Shown piece after piece: positions 25,686 through 34,539 of a stretch of 64,000 nt of DNA. Position 1 is the first letter of the stretch; each line of letters opens with the position of its first letter. The notes under the pieces were generated by a model. It saw only the letters and a list, made by a program, of their open reading frames with translations, did no database searches and had not been told where the DNA came from. The stretch is from NCBI RefSeq assembly GCF_012223425.1, contig NZ_CP038799.1:5812249-5876248 (forward strand), written 5' to 3'. Both the position numbers and the translations under genes were made by a program. The DNA is from Mycolicibacterium frederiksbergense. GTDB taxonomy: Bacteria > Actinomycetota > Actinomycetes > Mycobacteriales > Mycobacteriaceae.

Positions 25686-27038
25686 TCACCATTCGATCTT
25701 CGGCGCCAGCCCGAAGTCTGCGAATGCCGCCGCGACGGCATCCGCAAGGGCCGGCGCCGAGTTCGGGCCACCGACCTTCCACGACGCGATGCTGATCGCC
25801 ACGGTGCCGCTCGAGATCGTGACGCCGAGCGCCAGGTGTCCACCGCGGCGGGCGAAAGCGGCTTCGGTGACCCCGTTTTCGATCATCCGCCCGATGAAGA
25901 AGTCCGCCTCGGTGCCGTCGATCCGGCTCAGCGCGGGCGGCATGTCACCGGCGTTGGAGCAGCCGATCGGCTGCCCCTCCTGCAGAACCGCCTTTTCCAC
26001 CTGTGCCATCAGGAACTTGGGGACGAACGGGATCAGCGGGAGCGGCGCCATCATCGCGTCCCGGCTCGCCTGCATCTCGATGAGGGCGTCCTTGACGGCC
26101 TTGCGCAGCGGTCCGAGATCGGCCACCACGGTGGCGGGGTCCACGGTCACCGTGATGGCATTCAGGGCGTTGCCGCGGGTGTCGCCCTCGGTGCGTTCAC
26201 TCACCGGGAAGATCAGCGTCACCATCCCGTCGTCGTCCACCCGGCCCAGCGCGTGGCCCAGCCGAGTGGCCAGCGCGGCCACGAACGCGTTCCTTGTGCC
26301 GCTGAGTTCGGCCACTTTCTGGTCGAAGGTCTCCACATCGACGCTCGCCGCCACCATCGGCACGGTGACCGGCTCCCTCGAGCCGGCCGCAACGGCGGGC
26401 TTGCGGGCCTTCGCCGTCTTGGCCTTCGGGTTGGCCGCCGCCTGCTGACGCTGCAGCCGCACCGTCCCGATCAGCGAGGACGGAATTCCGGGCAGCAATC
26501 GGGCCGTGGCACCCAGGTCCTCGCGCAGTGCCCGGCCGAGAGTGCGCGATCCGGGGTCCGGGTATCCCAGCTCCCACCCGCGGCCCTCGACAGCGGACAC
26601 GATCGACAGCGTCGACGCGGCGCCGTCGGCGACGGTGTGCGAGAACACCAACGACACCGCCGAAGCGCCACCGGACAGCGGTTGCACCGCCAGATGCCAG
26701 GCCGGCCCAGTTTCCGGATCGACCGGAATTTTGGCGCGCTCGTTGGCCCATTGCCACACCTGCGAACGTGCCCGCTCGACGGTGCCCACCTCGATGTTGT
26801 CGGGTCCGGCGCTGCGCACCCAGCGGTGCCTGCCGAACGGGAGCGGCGACCGTTCGATCCGGCGGCCCAGGAGGGTGTGTTGAAGGTTGCGCTGGAAGCG
26901 ACGCAGACCGTCCAGGTCGACGCCGCGTTCGTAGATCCACACCGATTGCCCGACCGGCCCGCGCCGCAGAGCGCGCAGCGCGATATAGGACGCGTGGTCC
27001 ATGTAGTCGACGGTGTTCGGCGCACCGGTGTTTCCCAT
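25686..27038 (-). CDS. Condensation/WS-DGAT-like acyltransferase-family protein (copy 2)
   Basis: A 450-aa paralogue of the 22389-23732 product. It keeps the full HxxxDG active-site pattern in SHTVADGA (near residue 140) and shares RALRRGPV, YERGVDLDGLRRFQRNL, LPFGRHRWV and PVSERTEGDTRGNALNAITV. A lysine/alanine linker (NPKAKTAKARKPAVAAG) separates the two halves near residue 220. ATG at 27038 has GGAG 5 bases upstream. It converges on the thiolase gene with a 15-base gap. Probably an acyltransferase for a lipid or polyketide-like product; substrate unknown. Confidence 0.68.
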   Translation of the reverse strand: MGNTGAPNTVDYMDHASYIALRALRRGPVGQSVWIYERGVDLDGLRRFQRNLQHTLLGRRIERSPLPFGRHRWVRSAGPDNIEVGTVERARSQVWQWANERAKIPVDPETGPAWHLAVQPLSGGASAVSLVFSHTVADGAASTLSIVSAVEGRGWELGYPDPGSRTLGRALREDLGATARLLPGIPSSLIGTVRLQRQQAAANPKAKTAKARKPAVAAGSREPVTVPMVAASVDVETFDQKVAELSGTRNAFVAALATRLGHALGRVDDDGMVTLIFPVSERTEGDTRGNALNAITVTVDPATVVADLGPLRKAVKDALIEMQASRDAMMAPLPLIPFVPKFLMAQVEKAVLQEGQPIGCSNAGDMPPALSRIDGTEADFFIGRMIENGVTEAAFARRGGHLALGVTISSGTVAISIASWKVGGPNSAPALADAVAAAFADFGLAPKIEW

Positions 27039-27123
27039 GTCAGCTCCCCGCAGCACACACAAGCTCGATAGTCGCAGGTGAGCGTACGGTCAGGACACCG
27101 TCAACGACCGCACTTCGGCAAAC

Positions 27124-27585
27124 TCAGGCGCGCACCAGCTCGAATAACGGGATGGCTCGCGAGGTCTTGGCCTGGTACTCGGCGAACACCGGGGCCACCG
27201 CGACGATCTTCGGGTAGGTCGCGTCACGCTCGTCGTCGGGCAGTTCGCGCGCGGTCACGTCATAGGCATCGGTGCCGATCTCGATATGCGCCTTCGGATC
27301 GGCCCGCAGATTGTGCACCCACGCCGGGTGGGTCGGCGCACCGGCATAGGACCCGACGATGAGCACCTTGCCGTCGATCTCGAGGTAGGCCAGCGGAGAG
27401 AGCCGGGGTCGGCCCGACTTCGCGCCGACGGTGTGCAGCAGGACCAGGGTGGCGCCCTCGAACGGGCCGCCCACCCGGCCCGCGTTCGCGCGGAACTCCT
27501 CGACCACGCCGCGGTTGAAAGCGTCGAGTGCCGCGGTGTCCGCTACGAGCTTGCTCTTGTCGAGATCATCCTGGGATTCGGTCAT
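27124..27585 (-). CDS. Deazaflavin (F420)-dependent nitroreductase-family protein
   Basis: A 153-aa split beta-barrel protein of the DDN family: FNRGVVEEFRANAGRVGGPFEGATLVLLHTVGAKSGRPRLSPLAYLEIDGKVLIVGSYAGAPTHPAWVHNLRADP is the recognisable F420-binding core, with SGRPR and the NLRADP loop. Mycobacteria have many paralogues, which reduce quinones or nitro compounds with F420H2. The open frame continues upstream to 28104, but that extension runs antisense-like in another gene and is not credible. ATG at 27585. Confidence 0.9.
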   Translation of the reverse strand: MTESQDDLDKSKLVADTAALDAFNRGVVEEFRANAGRVGGPFEGATLVLLHTVGAKSGRPRLSPLAYLEIDGKVLIVGSYAGAPTHPAWVHNLRADPKAHIEIGTDAYDVTARELPDDERDATYPKIVAVAPVFAEYQAKTSRAIPLFELVRA

Positions 27586-27614
27586 GAAAGATGTCAGCCT
27601 TTCCGCCCCGGCGT

Positions 27615-28511
27615 CTATTCCGGCCGGGTCTGTCGCCACCACGCAATGATGTACAGCACCATCGCCGCCGCCAGGGCGACCAGTACCCAGACCACCACCG
27701 CGAGGTCGATCCAGGCGCCGGCCGGCGGTGCCCCGGGCAGCACGTTCCGCAACGGCACCACGGCGAAAAGCATCGCCGCGAACCAGGTGATGAACGGTGG
27801 CTGCAGCTTGCGTCGATCGAGGACGGTCTCGATCGCCACGAACAGCGCCGCCGCGGGCAGCGCCAGCAGTACCAGCAGGATGCCCGCGATGAGCACCAAC
27901 GCCTCGCGGGTTCGCTCCAGCTCGAACGCCACGGCCGGTGCGGTGGCGCCGGGTGAGCCGACAGTGCCCAGTCGGCTGTCGATGACCCACCCGTTGACGC
28001 TGCCGCCGACCACGATCGGCGCGGCGATCGGGCGCTGATCGTCGCCGGTGCCGGCGAACAACTGCATGCCGATGGTGTCGGTGACATAGCTGTCGAACGG
28101 CCATTCATCGGGGTCGCCCACCGCCACCAACGAGGTGGTGAGCTCGTTGCCCACCAGATCGTCGTGGAGGTAGATGAGCTCGCCGGAGTCCGTCCAGGAG
28201 CTCAGCCGGATCACGTACTGGTCCGGTGGCTCGGCCTGCAGCTGCGTACCCGGATGCACCAGCACGTCGATCACCAGCCGGTTCGCCGATGTGTCCACCT
28301 GACTCAGCCGCACGATGACGGCGGTCTCCCCGCTCGTCGCCGCCTCGGGAAACCGGAACTGCGCGGGAGGCTGCTCCAGCACGCTGTACCCGATGAGTGA
28401 GGCGACGTACACGACGGCCACGATCACGACGGAGGTCAGCACCGTCGCTCGCCGTGACGACTGACCCCCCGCACGCTGCACGCGCGGATCGTAGCCCCGC
28501 CGCGGAGGCAT
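27615..28511 (-). CDS. DUF4436 membrane protein
   Basis: A 298-aa integral membrane protein of the actinobacterial DUF4436 family. One N-terminal helix (ATVLTSVVIVAVVYVASLIGY), an extracytoplasmic beta-rich domain (about residues 50-200), then three C-terminal helices (LVLIAGILLVLLALPAAALFV, PFITWFAAMLFAVVPLRNVLP, WIDLAVVVWVLVALAAAMVLYIIAWW). Function unknown. It lies 29 bases before the nitroreductase gene on the same strand, so they may share a transcript. Confidence 0.8.
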   Translation of the reverse strand: MPPRRGYDPRVQRAGGQSSRRATVLTSVVIVAVVYVASLIGYSVLEQPPAQFRFPEAATSGETAVIVRLSQVDTSANRLVIDVLVHPGTQLQAEPPDQYVIRLSSWTDSGELIYLHDDLVGNELTTSLVAVGDPDEWPFDSYVTDTIGMQLFAGTGDDQRPIAAPIVVGGSVNGWVIDSRLGTVGSPGATAPAVAFELERTREALVLIAGILLVLLALPAAALFVAIETVLDRRKLQPPFITWFAAMLFAVVPLRNVLPGAPPAGAWIDLAVVVWVLVALAAAMVLYIIAWWRQTRPE

Positions 28512-28531
28512 CGGCAGGCGTTTGCGAACGA

Positions 28532-30304
28532 CTACTTGGCGTCGGCGCCCGGCTTGGCGTCGATGCCCGCCTCCTTACGCTGCTGCGCGGTGATCGGCGC
28601 GGGCGCATCGGTCAGCGGGTCCACCCCACCGCCGGACTTCGGGAACGCGATGACCTCACGGATCGAGTCGAACCCGGCCAGCAGCGCGGTGATGCGGTCC
28701 CAGCCGAAGGCGATACCGCCGTGCGGCGGGGCGCCGAAGGTGAAGGCGTCCAGGAGGAACCCGAACTTGTCCTGAGCCTCATCGTGATCGATGCCCATCA
28801 TCGCGAAGACCCGCTCCTGGACGTCGCGACGGTGGATACGGATCGACCCGCCGCCGATCTCGTTGCCGTTGCAGACGATGTCGTAGGCGTTGGCCAGCGC
28901 GGTGCCGGGCTCGGTGTCGAAGGTGGCCTCGGACTGCGGCTGGGGCGCGGTGAATGCGTGGTGCACGGCGGTCCAGGCACCGGAGCCGACGGCGACGTCA
29001 CCGGAGGCCGTCGCGTCGTCGGCGGCCTCGAACAGCGGCCAGTCCACCACCCAGGTGAACGCCCAGGCGGCCGGATCGATCAGGTCCAGGCGCTTGGCGA
29101 TCTCGATGCGGGTCGCGCCGAGCAACGCCCGGCCGGCCTTGGCCGAACCCGCCGAGAAGAAGATGCAGTCGCCGGGCTCGGCGCCGACGTGGGCGGCCAG
29201 TCCGGCGCGCTCGGCGTCGGTGAGGTTCTTGGCGACCGGGCCACCCAGTTCACCGTCCTCGCCGACCAGCACGTAGGCCAGGCCCTTGTGCCCGCGCTGC
29301 TTGGCGAACTCCTGCCAGCCGTCGAGGGTGCGCCGCGGCTGGGACGCCCCGCCCGCCATCACGACGGCACCGACGTAGTCGGCCTGGAAGACCCGGAAGG
29401 TGGTGTCGGAGAAGTAATCGGTGCACTCCACGAGTTCGACCGCAAAGCGCAGATCGGGCTTGTCGGAACCGAACCGGCGCATCGCGTCGGCGTAGCTGAT
29501 CCGCGGGATCGGCGTCGGCAGGTCATAGCCCACCAACGCCCACAGCGCCTTGAGGATTTCTTCGGAGATCGCGATGACGTCATCGGCCTCGACGAAGCTG
29601 AGCTCCATGTCGAGCTGGGTGAACTCGGGCTGGCGGTCGGCGCGGAAATCCTCGTCCCGGTAGCAGCGCGCGATCTGGTAATAGCGCTCCATCCCCGCCA
29701 CCATGAGCAGCTGCTTGAACAACTGCGGGCTCTGCGGCAGCGCATAGAACGAGCCGGGCTGCAGACGTGCGGGCACCAGGAAGTCGCGGGCGCCTTCGGG
29801 GGTCGACCGGGTCAGTGTCGGGGTCTCGATCTCCACGAAGTCGTGCTCGGCCAGTACGCCACGGGCGGCGGCATTCACCTTGGACCGCAACCGGATTGCC
29901 TGTCCGGGGCCTTCGCGCCGCAGATCCAGGTAGCGGTAGCGCAGCCGGGCCTCCTCGCCGGCGGTCTCGTCGAGCTGGAACGGCAGCGGCGCGCTCTCCC
30001 CCAGCACCGTCAGCTCGGTGGCGTTGACCTCGATGTCACCGGTCGCGATGTCGGTGTTCGCGTTGCCCTCGGGGCGCACCTCGACGACACCGGTCACCGC
30101 GACGCAGAACTCGGCGCGCAGCCGGTGCGCCTGCTCGAGCACCGCGGCGTCCCGGAAGACGACCTGAGATGTCCCGGACGCATCGCGCAGATCGATGAAG
30201 ATGACACCGCCGTGGTCGCGCCGACGCGCCACCCAGCCCGCCAGGGTCACCGTCTGACCGGCGTCGGTGGACCGCAACGATCCGGCGGCATGGCTGCGCA
30301 GCAC
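28532..30304 (-). CDS. aspS: Aspartyl-tRNA synthetase (bacterial type, likely non-discriminating)
   Basis: A 590-aa class II synthetase: N-terminal OB-fold anticodon domain (residues 1-110, VTLAGWVARRRDHGGVIFIDLRD), motif 2 in QIARCYRDEDFRADRQPEFTQLDMELSF, the bacterial GAD insertion, and motif 3 in GIAFGWDRITALLAG. Mycobacterial AspRS usually also charges tRNA-Asn, with GatCAB repair; that is family knowledge, not seen here. GTG at 30304 has AGGAG 5 bases upstream. A TAGACT box at 30346-30341 is a plausible -10 element. Confidence 0.97.
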   Translation of the reverse strand: MLRSHAAGSLRSTDAGQTVTLAGWVARRRDHGGVIFIDLRDASGTSQVVFRDAAVLEQAHRLRAEFCVAVTGVVEVRPEGNANTDIATGDIEVNATELTVLGESAPLPFQLDETAGEEARLRYRYLDLRREGPGQAIRLRSKVNAAARGVLAEHDFVEIETPTLTRSTPEGARDFLVPARLQPGSFYALPQSPQLFKQLLMVAGMERYYQIARCYRDEDFRADRQPEFTQLDMELSFVEADDVIAISEEILKALWALVGYDLPTPIPRISYADAMRRFGSDKPDLRFAVELVECTDYFSDTTFRVFQADYVGAVVMAGGASQPRRTLDGWQEFAKQRGHKGLAYVLVGEDGELGGPVAKNLTDAERAGLAAHVGAEPGDCIFFSAGSAKAGRALLGATRIEIAKRLDLIDPAAWAFTWVVDWPLFEAADDATASGDVAVGSGAWTAVHHAFTAPQPQSEATFDTEPGTALANAYDIVCNGNEIGGGSIRIHRRDVQERVFAMMGIDHDEAQDKFGFLLDAFTFGAPPHGGIAFGWDRITALLAGFDSIREVIAFPKSGGGVDPLTDAPAPITAQQRKEAGIDAKPGADAK

Positions 30305-30413
30305 AAAAACTCCTCATGAAGATGGGTGAGACGACAGCCCAGTCTAATGGGGTGGGTGCGGGCACCAGCGACCGCAGTCCGCGGCTGGTCACGAGCCCGG
30401 CTAGGGTCAGCGG

Positions 30414-30914
30414 GTGGCGAAAATGTACCCGTGCGAGCGCGTCGACCTGGATTTCATCTCCGATGCCCCGTTCCGCTTCGTCAGCACCGTCGACCTGACC
30501 GTCACCCCCGAGCAGTTGTTCGAGGTGCTCTCCGACGCCGGGTCGTGGCCGCAGTGGGCAAGCGTGATCACCGACGTGACCTGGACCAGCCCGCAGCCCT
30601 ATGACATCGGCACCACCCGTACCGTCACGATGCGCGGCGGGATCATCGGCGATGAAGAATTCCTCGCCTGGGAGCCCTACAGCCACATGGCCTTTCGCTT
30701 CAACGATGCGTCGACGACCAGCATCGCCGCTTTCGCCGAGGACTACTGGATCGTGCCGACCGCGAACGGCTGCCACCTGACCTGGGTGATGGCGATGAAA
30801 CCGAACGGCACCGCCGCCCGGTTGGGCATGTCGGCGGGAAAACCGGTGATGGCGTGGATGTTTCAGCGATTCCTGCACAACCTGCGCCGCTACACCGACC
30901 GGCATTACGGCTAG
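30414..30914 (+). CDS. SRPBCC-fold (polyketide cyclase/dehydrase-like) protein
   Basis: A 166-aa START-like protein: FRFVSTVDLTVTPEQLFEVLSDAGSWPQWASVITDVTW is the characteristic opening and AFAEDYWIVPTANGCHLTWVMAM the later strands, ending in a long helix (FQRFLHNLRRYTDRHYG). It matches the Rv2574-type protein next to aspS in mycobacteria. Ligand unknown. GTG at 30414 is preceded by AGGG at 7 bases; TAGGGT at the same place could instead be a leaderless -10 element. Confidence 0.85.
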   Translation: MAKMYPCERVDLDFISDAPFRFVSTVDLTVTPEQLFEVLSDAGSWPQWASVITDVTWTSPQPYDIGTTRTVTMRGGIIGDEEFLAWEPYSHMAFRFNDASTTSIAAFAEDYWIVPTANGCHLTWVMAMKPNGTAARLGMSAGKPVMAWMFQRFLHNLRRYTDRHYG

Positions 30915-30924
30915 CCGCCCGCCG

Positions 30925-32400
30925 CTAATAGACCCCGTCCCACGCCGCGCGCCGGACGGCATCGGGGTCCTCGACGGTGACATCGCGGGTCGAGCGGATC
31001 ACCAGGGTGCGCCGGGTTTCGGCGTCATAGCGCGGCCACACGCTCCGTCCGTCGGTGGCGAAGTCCAGCCAGGTGCGCTGCATCCGCCTGCCCACCGAGG
31101 GTTGCACCCGCCGGCCCAGCGGATGCAGCTTGCGCCCCAGGTAGGAGCCGTAGCTGTGCTGGATGTGCACGATCTCACTGCCGTGTGTCGCGCCGAGACC
31201 GAGCGCCTTGAGCGTCCAGGTGGTGTGGTCGAAGCGGTACACGTGGGTGGGTGCATCGGCACTGTAGGCATCGGCGAACGCCCAGGTGGGCGCGCCGAAC
31301 ATGGCATCGGAACCGAAATCGATCAACGCCCGCCTGCGCGGGAATCCCGGGTATGCGGCCAGTACCCGGTCCCTGGCCTGCGGCGCCCGGCGCGCGAAGA
31401 AGCCATCGATGCCGGCGGCCGTGGTGGGCAACATGGGTGGCTTGCCCCAGGCGAACATCGACGCCTCGTGGCTGTTGGTGCCGATGATCAATGGGGTTGT
31501 GGCCACCCGCCCCAGCCGCGCGGCCTCGATCGGATGATGCGGGAGCAGATCGACACCGTGGGTCAGTCCGTAGGCCAGGGTGGGTGTCTGGGCGGCGCTC
31601 TCCAACTGGATCTGACCGGCCGCCCGGCGCAGCTTGCGCTGGGGCAGCGCCTTGAGCTCGTCGATGCCGACGCCGAGTTCGGCGAGGAACGCGTGCGACT
31701 GACGTGCCCGACTCTCCCGGTCGGCGATCAGCGGCAGCGCCGGACTCTGCGCGATGGCCCGGTCGAAAAGGCCCTCGGCGGCCGGGCTGGCCAGCAACGC
31801 GAGCACCGAGGTCGCGCCGGCCGATTCGCCGAACACCGTGACCTGTCCGGCGTCCCCGCCGAACGCGCCGATGTTCTCCCGGATCCAGCGCAGTGCCGCG
31901 AGCTGATCACGCAGACAGAGGTTGTCATCGAAACCCGGCCCGAGATCGCCGAGCTCGAATCCGCCGAAGACACCGAGACGGTAGGTCACGTTGACCACCA
32001 CGACGTTGCCGTTGGCCGCCAGCCGGGAGCCGTTGTAGAGCTGAAGTTGACCGGCGCCGTAGACGAATGCGCCACCGGGGATCCACACCATCACGGGCAA
32101 CGATGCGGACACGTCGGGTGACCAGATGGTGACGGTCAGGCAGGCTTCGTCCCGCATCTTCGGGTCGTCGCGGCCGCCGCCCACGAAGGAGCGACCCTGC
32201 GGCGGCAGCGGGCCGTGATCGGTGGCGTCGCGCACCCCCGGCCACGGCCGCAGCGGGCGGGGCGCCATGAAGCGCAGATCGTCCACGGGTTGTTCGGCGT
32301 AAGCGACGCCGCGCCAGACTCCCACCCCACCGTCGGTGGTGCCTCGGAGCAGTCCGTGCGCCGTCTCCACGATCGTCGTCAGTTCGGCGACAGGGGGCAC
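30925..32400 (-). CDS. Type B carboxylesterase
   Basis: A 491-aa alpha/beta hydrolase of the carboxylesterase/lipase family. Oxyanion loop PGGAFVYGAG (near residue 105), the nucleophile elbow FGESAGATS (near residue 187), acidic residue region NSHEASMFAW and catalytic histidine in THGSEIVHIQHSYG. The GTG at 32400 lies shortly after TACGAT on the minus strand, so a leaderless transcript is likely; frames upstream of it have no support. Divergent from the metalloprotease gene by 82 bases. Substrate unknown, probably small aromatic or aliphatic esters. Confidence 0.9.
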   Translation of the reverse strand: MPPVAELTTIVETAHGLLRGTTDGGVGVWRGVAYAEQPVDDLRFMAPRPLRPWPGVRDATDHGPLPPQGRSFVGGGRDDPKMRDEACLTVTIWSPDVSASLPVMVWIPGGAFVYGAGQLQLYNGSRLAANGNVVVVNVTYRLGVFGGFELGDLGPGFDDNLCLRDQLAALRWIRENIGAFGGDAGQVTVFGESAGATSVLALLASPAAEGLFDRAIAQSPALPLIADRESRARQSHAFLAELGVGIDELKALPQRKLRRAAGQIQLESAAQTPTLAYGLTHGVDLLPHHPIEAARLGRVATTPLIIGTNSHEASMFAWGKPPMLPTTAAGIDGFFARRAPQARDRVLAAYPGFPRRRALIDFGSDAMFGAPTWAFADAYSADAPTHVYRFDHTTWTLKALGLGATHGSEIVHIQHSYGSYLGRKLHPLGRRVQPSVGRRMQRTWLDFATDGRSVWPRYDAETRRTLVIRSTRDVTVEDPDAVRRAAWDGVY

Positions 32401-32482
32401 ACCGCAATCGTAGTGTGGAAAGCTGAGCCCGGCTTGGACCAGGCGACGAGTGCCGGCGCGCAGATGGGGTTGGTGGGCAACG

Positions 32483-33379
32483 ATGACCTTCAACGAAGGT
32501 ATGCAGATCGACACGAGCACCACGTCGAGCAGCGGCGGGCGACGCGGTGGAGGCGGACGGGGCATCGCCGTCGGCGGCGGTCTCGGCGGGCTGTTGATCA
32601 TCGTGGTGGCCCTCTTCCTCGGGGTGGACCCCGGCAGCGTGATGCCGCAGACCCAGGGCGGTGGTTATGACACCGAAGGGGTTTCCGCACCGGGGTTCGA
32701 CCTGGACCAGTGCAAGACCGGCGCGGACGCCAACGCGATCGTGCAGTGCCGGGTGATCGCCACCGGGAACTCGGTGGACGCCGTATGGGCCCAGCAGTTG
32801 CAGGGGTATCAACGGCCGCAGGTGCAGTTGTTCACCGGATCGGTGGATACCGGTTGCGGCCCGGCCACCAGCGAGGTGGGTCCGTTCTACTGCCCGGCCG
32901 ACCGCACCGCCTATTTCGACACCGACTTCTTCGACGTCCTGCGAGATCAATTCGGTTCCAGCGGTGGCCCGTTGGCCCAGGAGTATGTCGTGGCTCACGA
33001 GTTCGGGCACCATGTGCAGAATCTGCTCGGGGTGTTGGGGCGCGCGCAGCAGGATCCGCAGGGCCCCACCGGCGGCGGGGTGCGCACCGAACTGCAGGCC
33101 GACTGCTATGCCGGGGTGTGGGCCCACTACGCAGCCATCACCAAGCAGGAAGGCACCGACGTCACATTCCTGGAACCGTTGAGCGACAAAGATATTGCCG
33201 ATGCGCTCTCGGCCGCGTCATCGGTCGGCGATGACCGTATCCAGAAGCAGGCCACCGGCCGGGTGAATCCGGAGGCCTGGACGCACGGATCCTCCGAGCA
33301 GCGACAGAAGTGGTTCACCCAGGGTTACCGGACCGGTGACCCCAACCAGTGCGACACCTTCGCCCCCGGCGCATTGTGA
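32483..33379 (+). CDS. Neutral zinc metallopeptidase, YpfJ family
   Basis: A 298-aa membrane-anchored protein. After a Gly/Arg-rich cytoplasmic head comes one helix (GIAVGGGLGGLLIIVVALFLGV). The external domain holds the zinc site HEFGHHVQNLLG (near residue 172) and the downstream LQADCYAGVWAHY that supplies the third ligand. Two short repeats AYFDTDFFDVLRDQFG and GSSEQRQKWFTQGY are typical of PF04228. Corresponds in order to Rv2575. Substrate unknown. Confidence 0.92.
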   Translation: MTFNEGMQIDTSTTSSSGGRRGGGGRGIAVGGGLGGLLIIVVALFLGVDPGSVMPQTQGGGYDTEGVSAPGFDLDQCKTGADANAIVQCRVIATGNSVDAVWAQQLQGYQRPQVQLFTGSVDTGCGPATSEVGPFYCPADRTAYFDTDFFDVLRDQFGSSGGPLAQEYVVAHEFGHHVQNLLGVLGRAQQDPQGPTGGGVRTELQADCYAGVWAHYAAITKQEGTDVTFLEPLSDKDIADALSAASSVGDDRIQKQATGRVNPEAWTHGSSEQRQKWFTQGYRTGDPNQCDTFAPGAL

Positions 33380-33918
33380 CCGGAGGCATCGTCCCCGACG
33401 ACAAGGACTGGACCTGGGTACTCACCCGGGCCTGCCCGGACTGTGGTTTCGACCCCGCCACCGTGCACCCCACCGGCGTCGCCGGGCGCATCCGCCGTGA
33501 CGCCGCGGCCTGGGTCACCCGCCTGGCGCAACCCGGCGTCCGGGTCCGTCCGGCACCCGGGGTGTGGTCGCACCTGGAATACGGCTGTCATATCCGGGAC
33601 GTGCACCGCATCTTCGATCACCGTGTGCAGTTGATGCTGACCGAACCCGATCCACTGTTCCCGAATTGGGACCAGGATGCCACCGCGATCGCCGACGATT
33701 ACGGGTCCCAGGATCCCGGGGTGGTCGCCGGTGAACTGTGCGACGCGGCGACCGCCGTCGCCGACCGCTACGACCGGGTATCCGATGACGGCTGGAACCG
33801 ACGTGGATTACGCAGCAATGGAAGCGAATTCACCGTCGCCACCATCGCCGTCTACCACCTGCACGATATCGTCCACCACGCCTGGGACGTGTCCGGGAGA
33901 GATTCCGGGTTTTCCTGA
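33376..33918 (+). CDS. DinB-superfamily protein
   Basis: A 180-aa four-helix-bundle type protein. GTG at 33376 overlaps the stop of the peptidase gene by four bases. Features are RACPDCGFDP (a CxxC pair near residue 17), HLEYGCHIRDVHRIFDHRVQLML with a metal-type His, EPDPLFPNWDQDATA and the C-terminal VYHLHDIVHHAWD with clustered histidines. This pattern fits maycothiol/mycothiol-type DinB-fold enzymes. Metal binding and thiol-transferase activity are inferred from the fold only. Confidence 0.75.
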   Translation: MTGGIVPDDKDWTWVLTRACPDCGFDPATVHPTGVAGRIRRDAAAWVTRLAQPGVRVRPAPGVWSHLEYGCHIRDVHRIFDHRVQLMLTEPDPLFPNWDQDATAIADDYGSQDPGVVAGELCDAATAVADRYDRVSDDGWNRRGLRSNGSEFTVATIAVYHLHDIVHHAWDVSGRDSGFS

Positions 33919-33927
33919 ACACATTGC

Positions 33928-33946
33928 ACACATCTGACTAATGTGT
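33928..33946. promoter_or_regulatory. TetR-type operator in front of the monooxygenase operon regulator
   Basis: A 19-bp inverted repeat, ACACAT-N7-ATGTGT, ending 5 bases before the ATG at 33952. TAATGT (33939-33944) within it may be the -10 element of a leaderless transcript, so a bound repressor would cover the transcription start. Confidence 0.6.
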
Positions 33947-33951
33947 CCAAC

Positions 33952-34539
33952 ATGGCCCGCACCGGTTCCCGCTCACCGGCGCTGCTCGCCGCCACCGCGG
34001 ACACCCTGCGCAGGCTGGGCCCCCGCCAGTTCAGCCTGACCGCCGTGGCCGAGGCCGCCGGGGTGTCCCGCGGCACGGTACACAACGCGTACGGCAGCCG
34101 CGACCAGGCCATCAAGGTCGCGCTCGAGCACCTGGCAGCGCGTTTCGTCGACGCCATGGCCACCGAGGTGGACCGCCACGACACCCTGGCCGATCAGGTG
34201 GCTGCCGCGGCGGTGCTCATCTGTGCACACCGTAGGCGTTCGGATTTCGTTGCCGCAGACGGCATCAACGAGAGCATCCTGGTGCTGCTGCTGCGCAATA
34301 TCGGCGACGACCTGGTGACCCGGGCGGTGGCGTTGTGGCGGCAGCGGGTCAAGACCGCCCAGAGCCGCGGGGAGGTCGGTGCCACACTCGATCCCGCCCG
34401 GGCCGGCGAATGGATCGTGCGGGTGCTCTTCAGTTTCGAACTGCTCCCTCCGATGGGCGTCAATCTGGACAACCCACGGGCGGTGCGCACATTCGTGGCC
34501 GGCCACATCATCGACGGACTCAACGGGAGACCCACGTGA
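33952..34539 (+). CDS. TetR-family transcriptional regulator
   Basis: A 195-aa regulator. The HTH covers residues 8-55 (SPALLAATADTLRRLGPRQFSLTAVAEAAGVSRGTVHNAYGSRDQAI) and the remainder is the all-helical ligand domain. GTG three codons upstream (33943) is an alternative start. A 19-bp palindrome overlaps the promoter. Its stop overlaps the monooxygenase start by four bases, so regulator, monooxygenase and dehydrogenase form one three-gene operon. Confidence 0.92.
   Translation: MARTGSRSPALLAATADTLRRLGPRQFSLTAVAEAAGVSRGTVHNAYGSRDQAIKVALEHLAARFVDAMATEVDRHDTLADQVAAAAVLICAHRRRSDFVAADGINESILVLLLRNIGDDLVTRAVALWRQRVKTAQSRGEVGATLDPARAGEWIVRVLFSFELLPPMGVNLDNPRAVRTFVAGHIIDGLNGRPT

Noticed and set aside
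27586..28104. N-terminal extension of the nitroreductase frame
   Set aside because: It runs opposite-frame through the DUF4436 gene, and the DDN family begins at the ATG at 27585.
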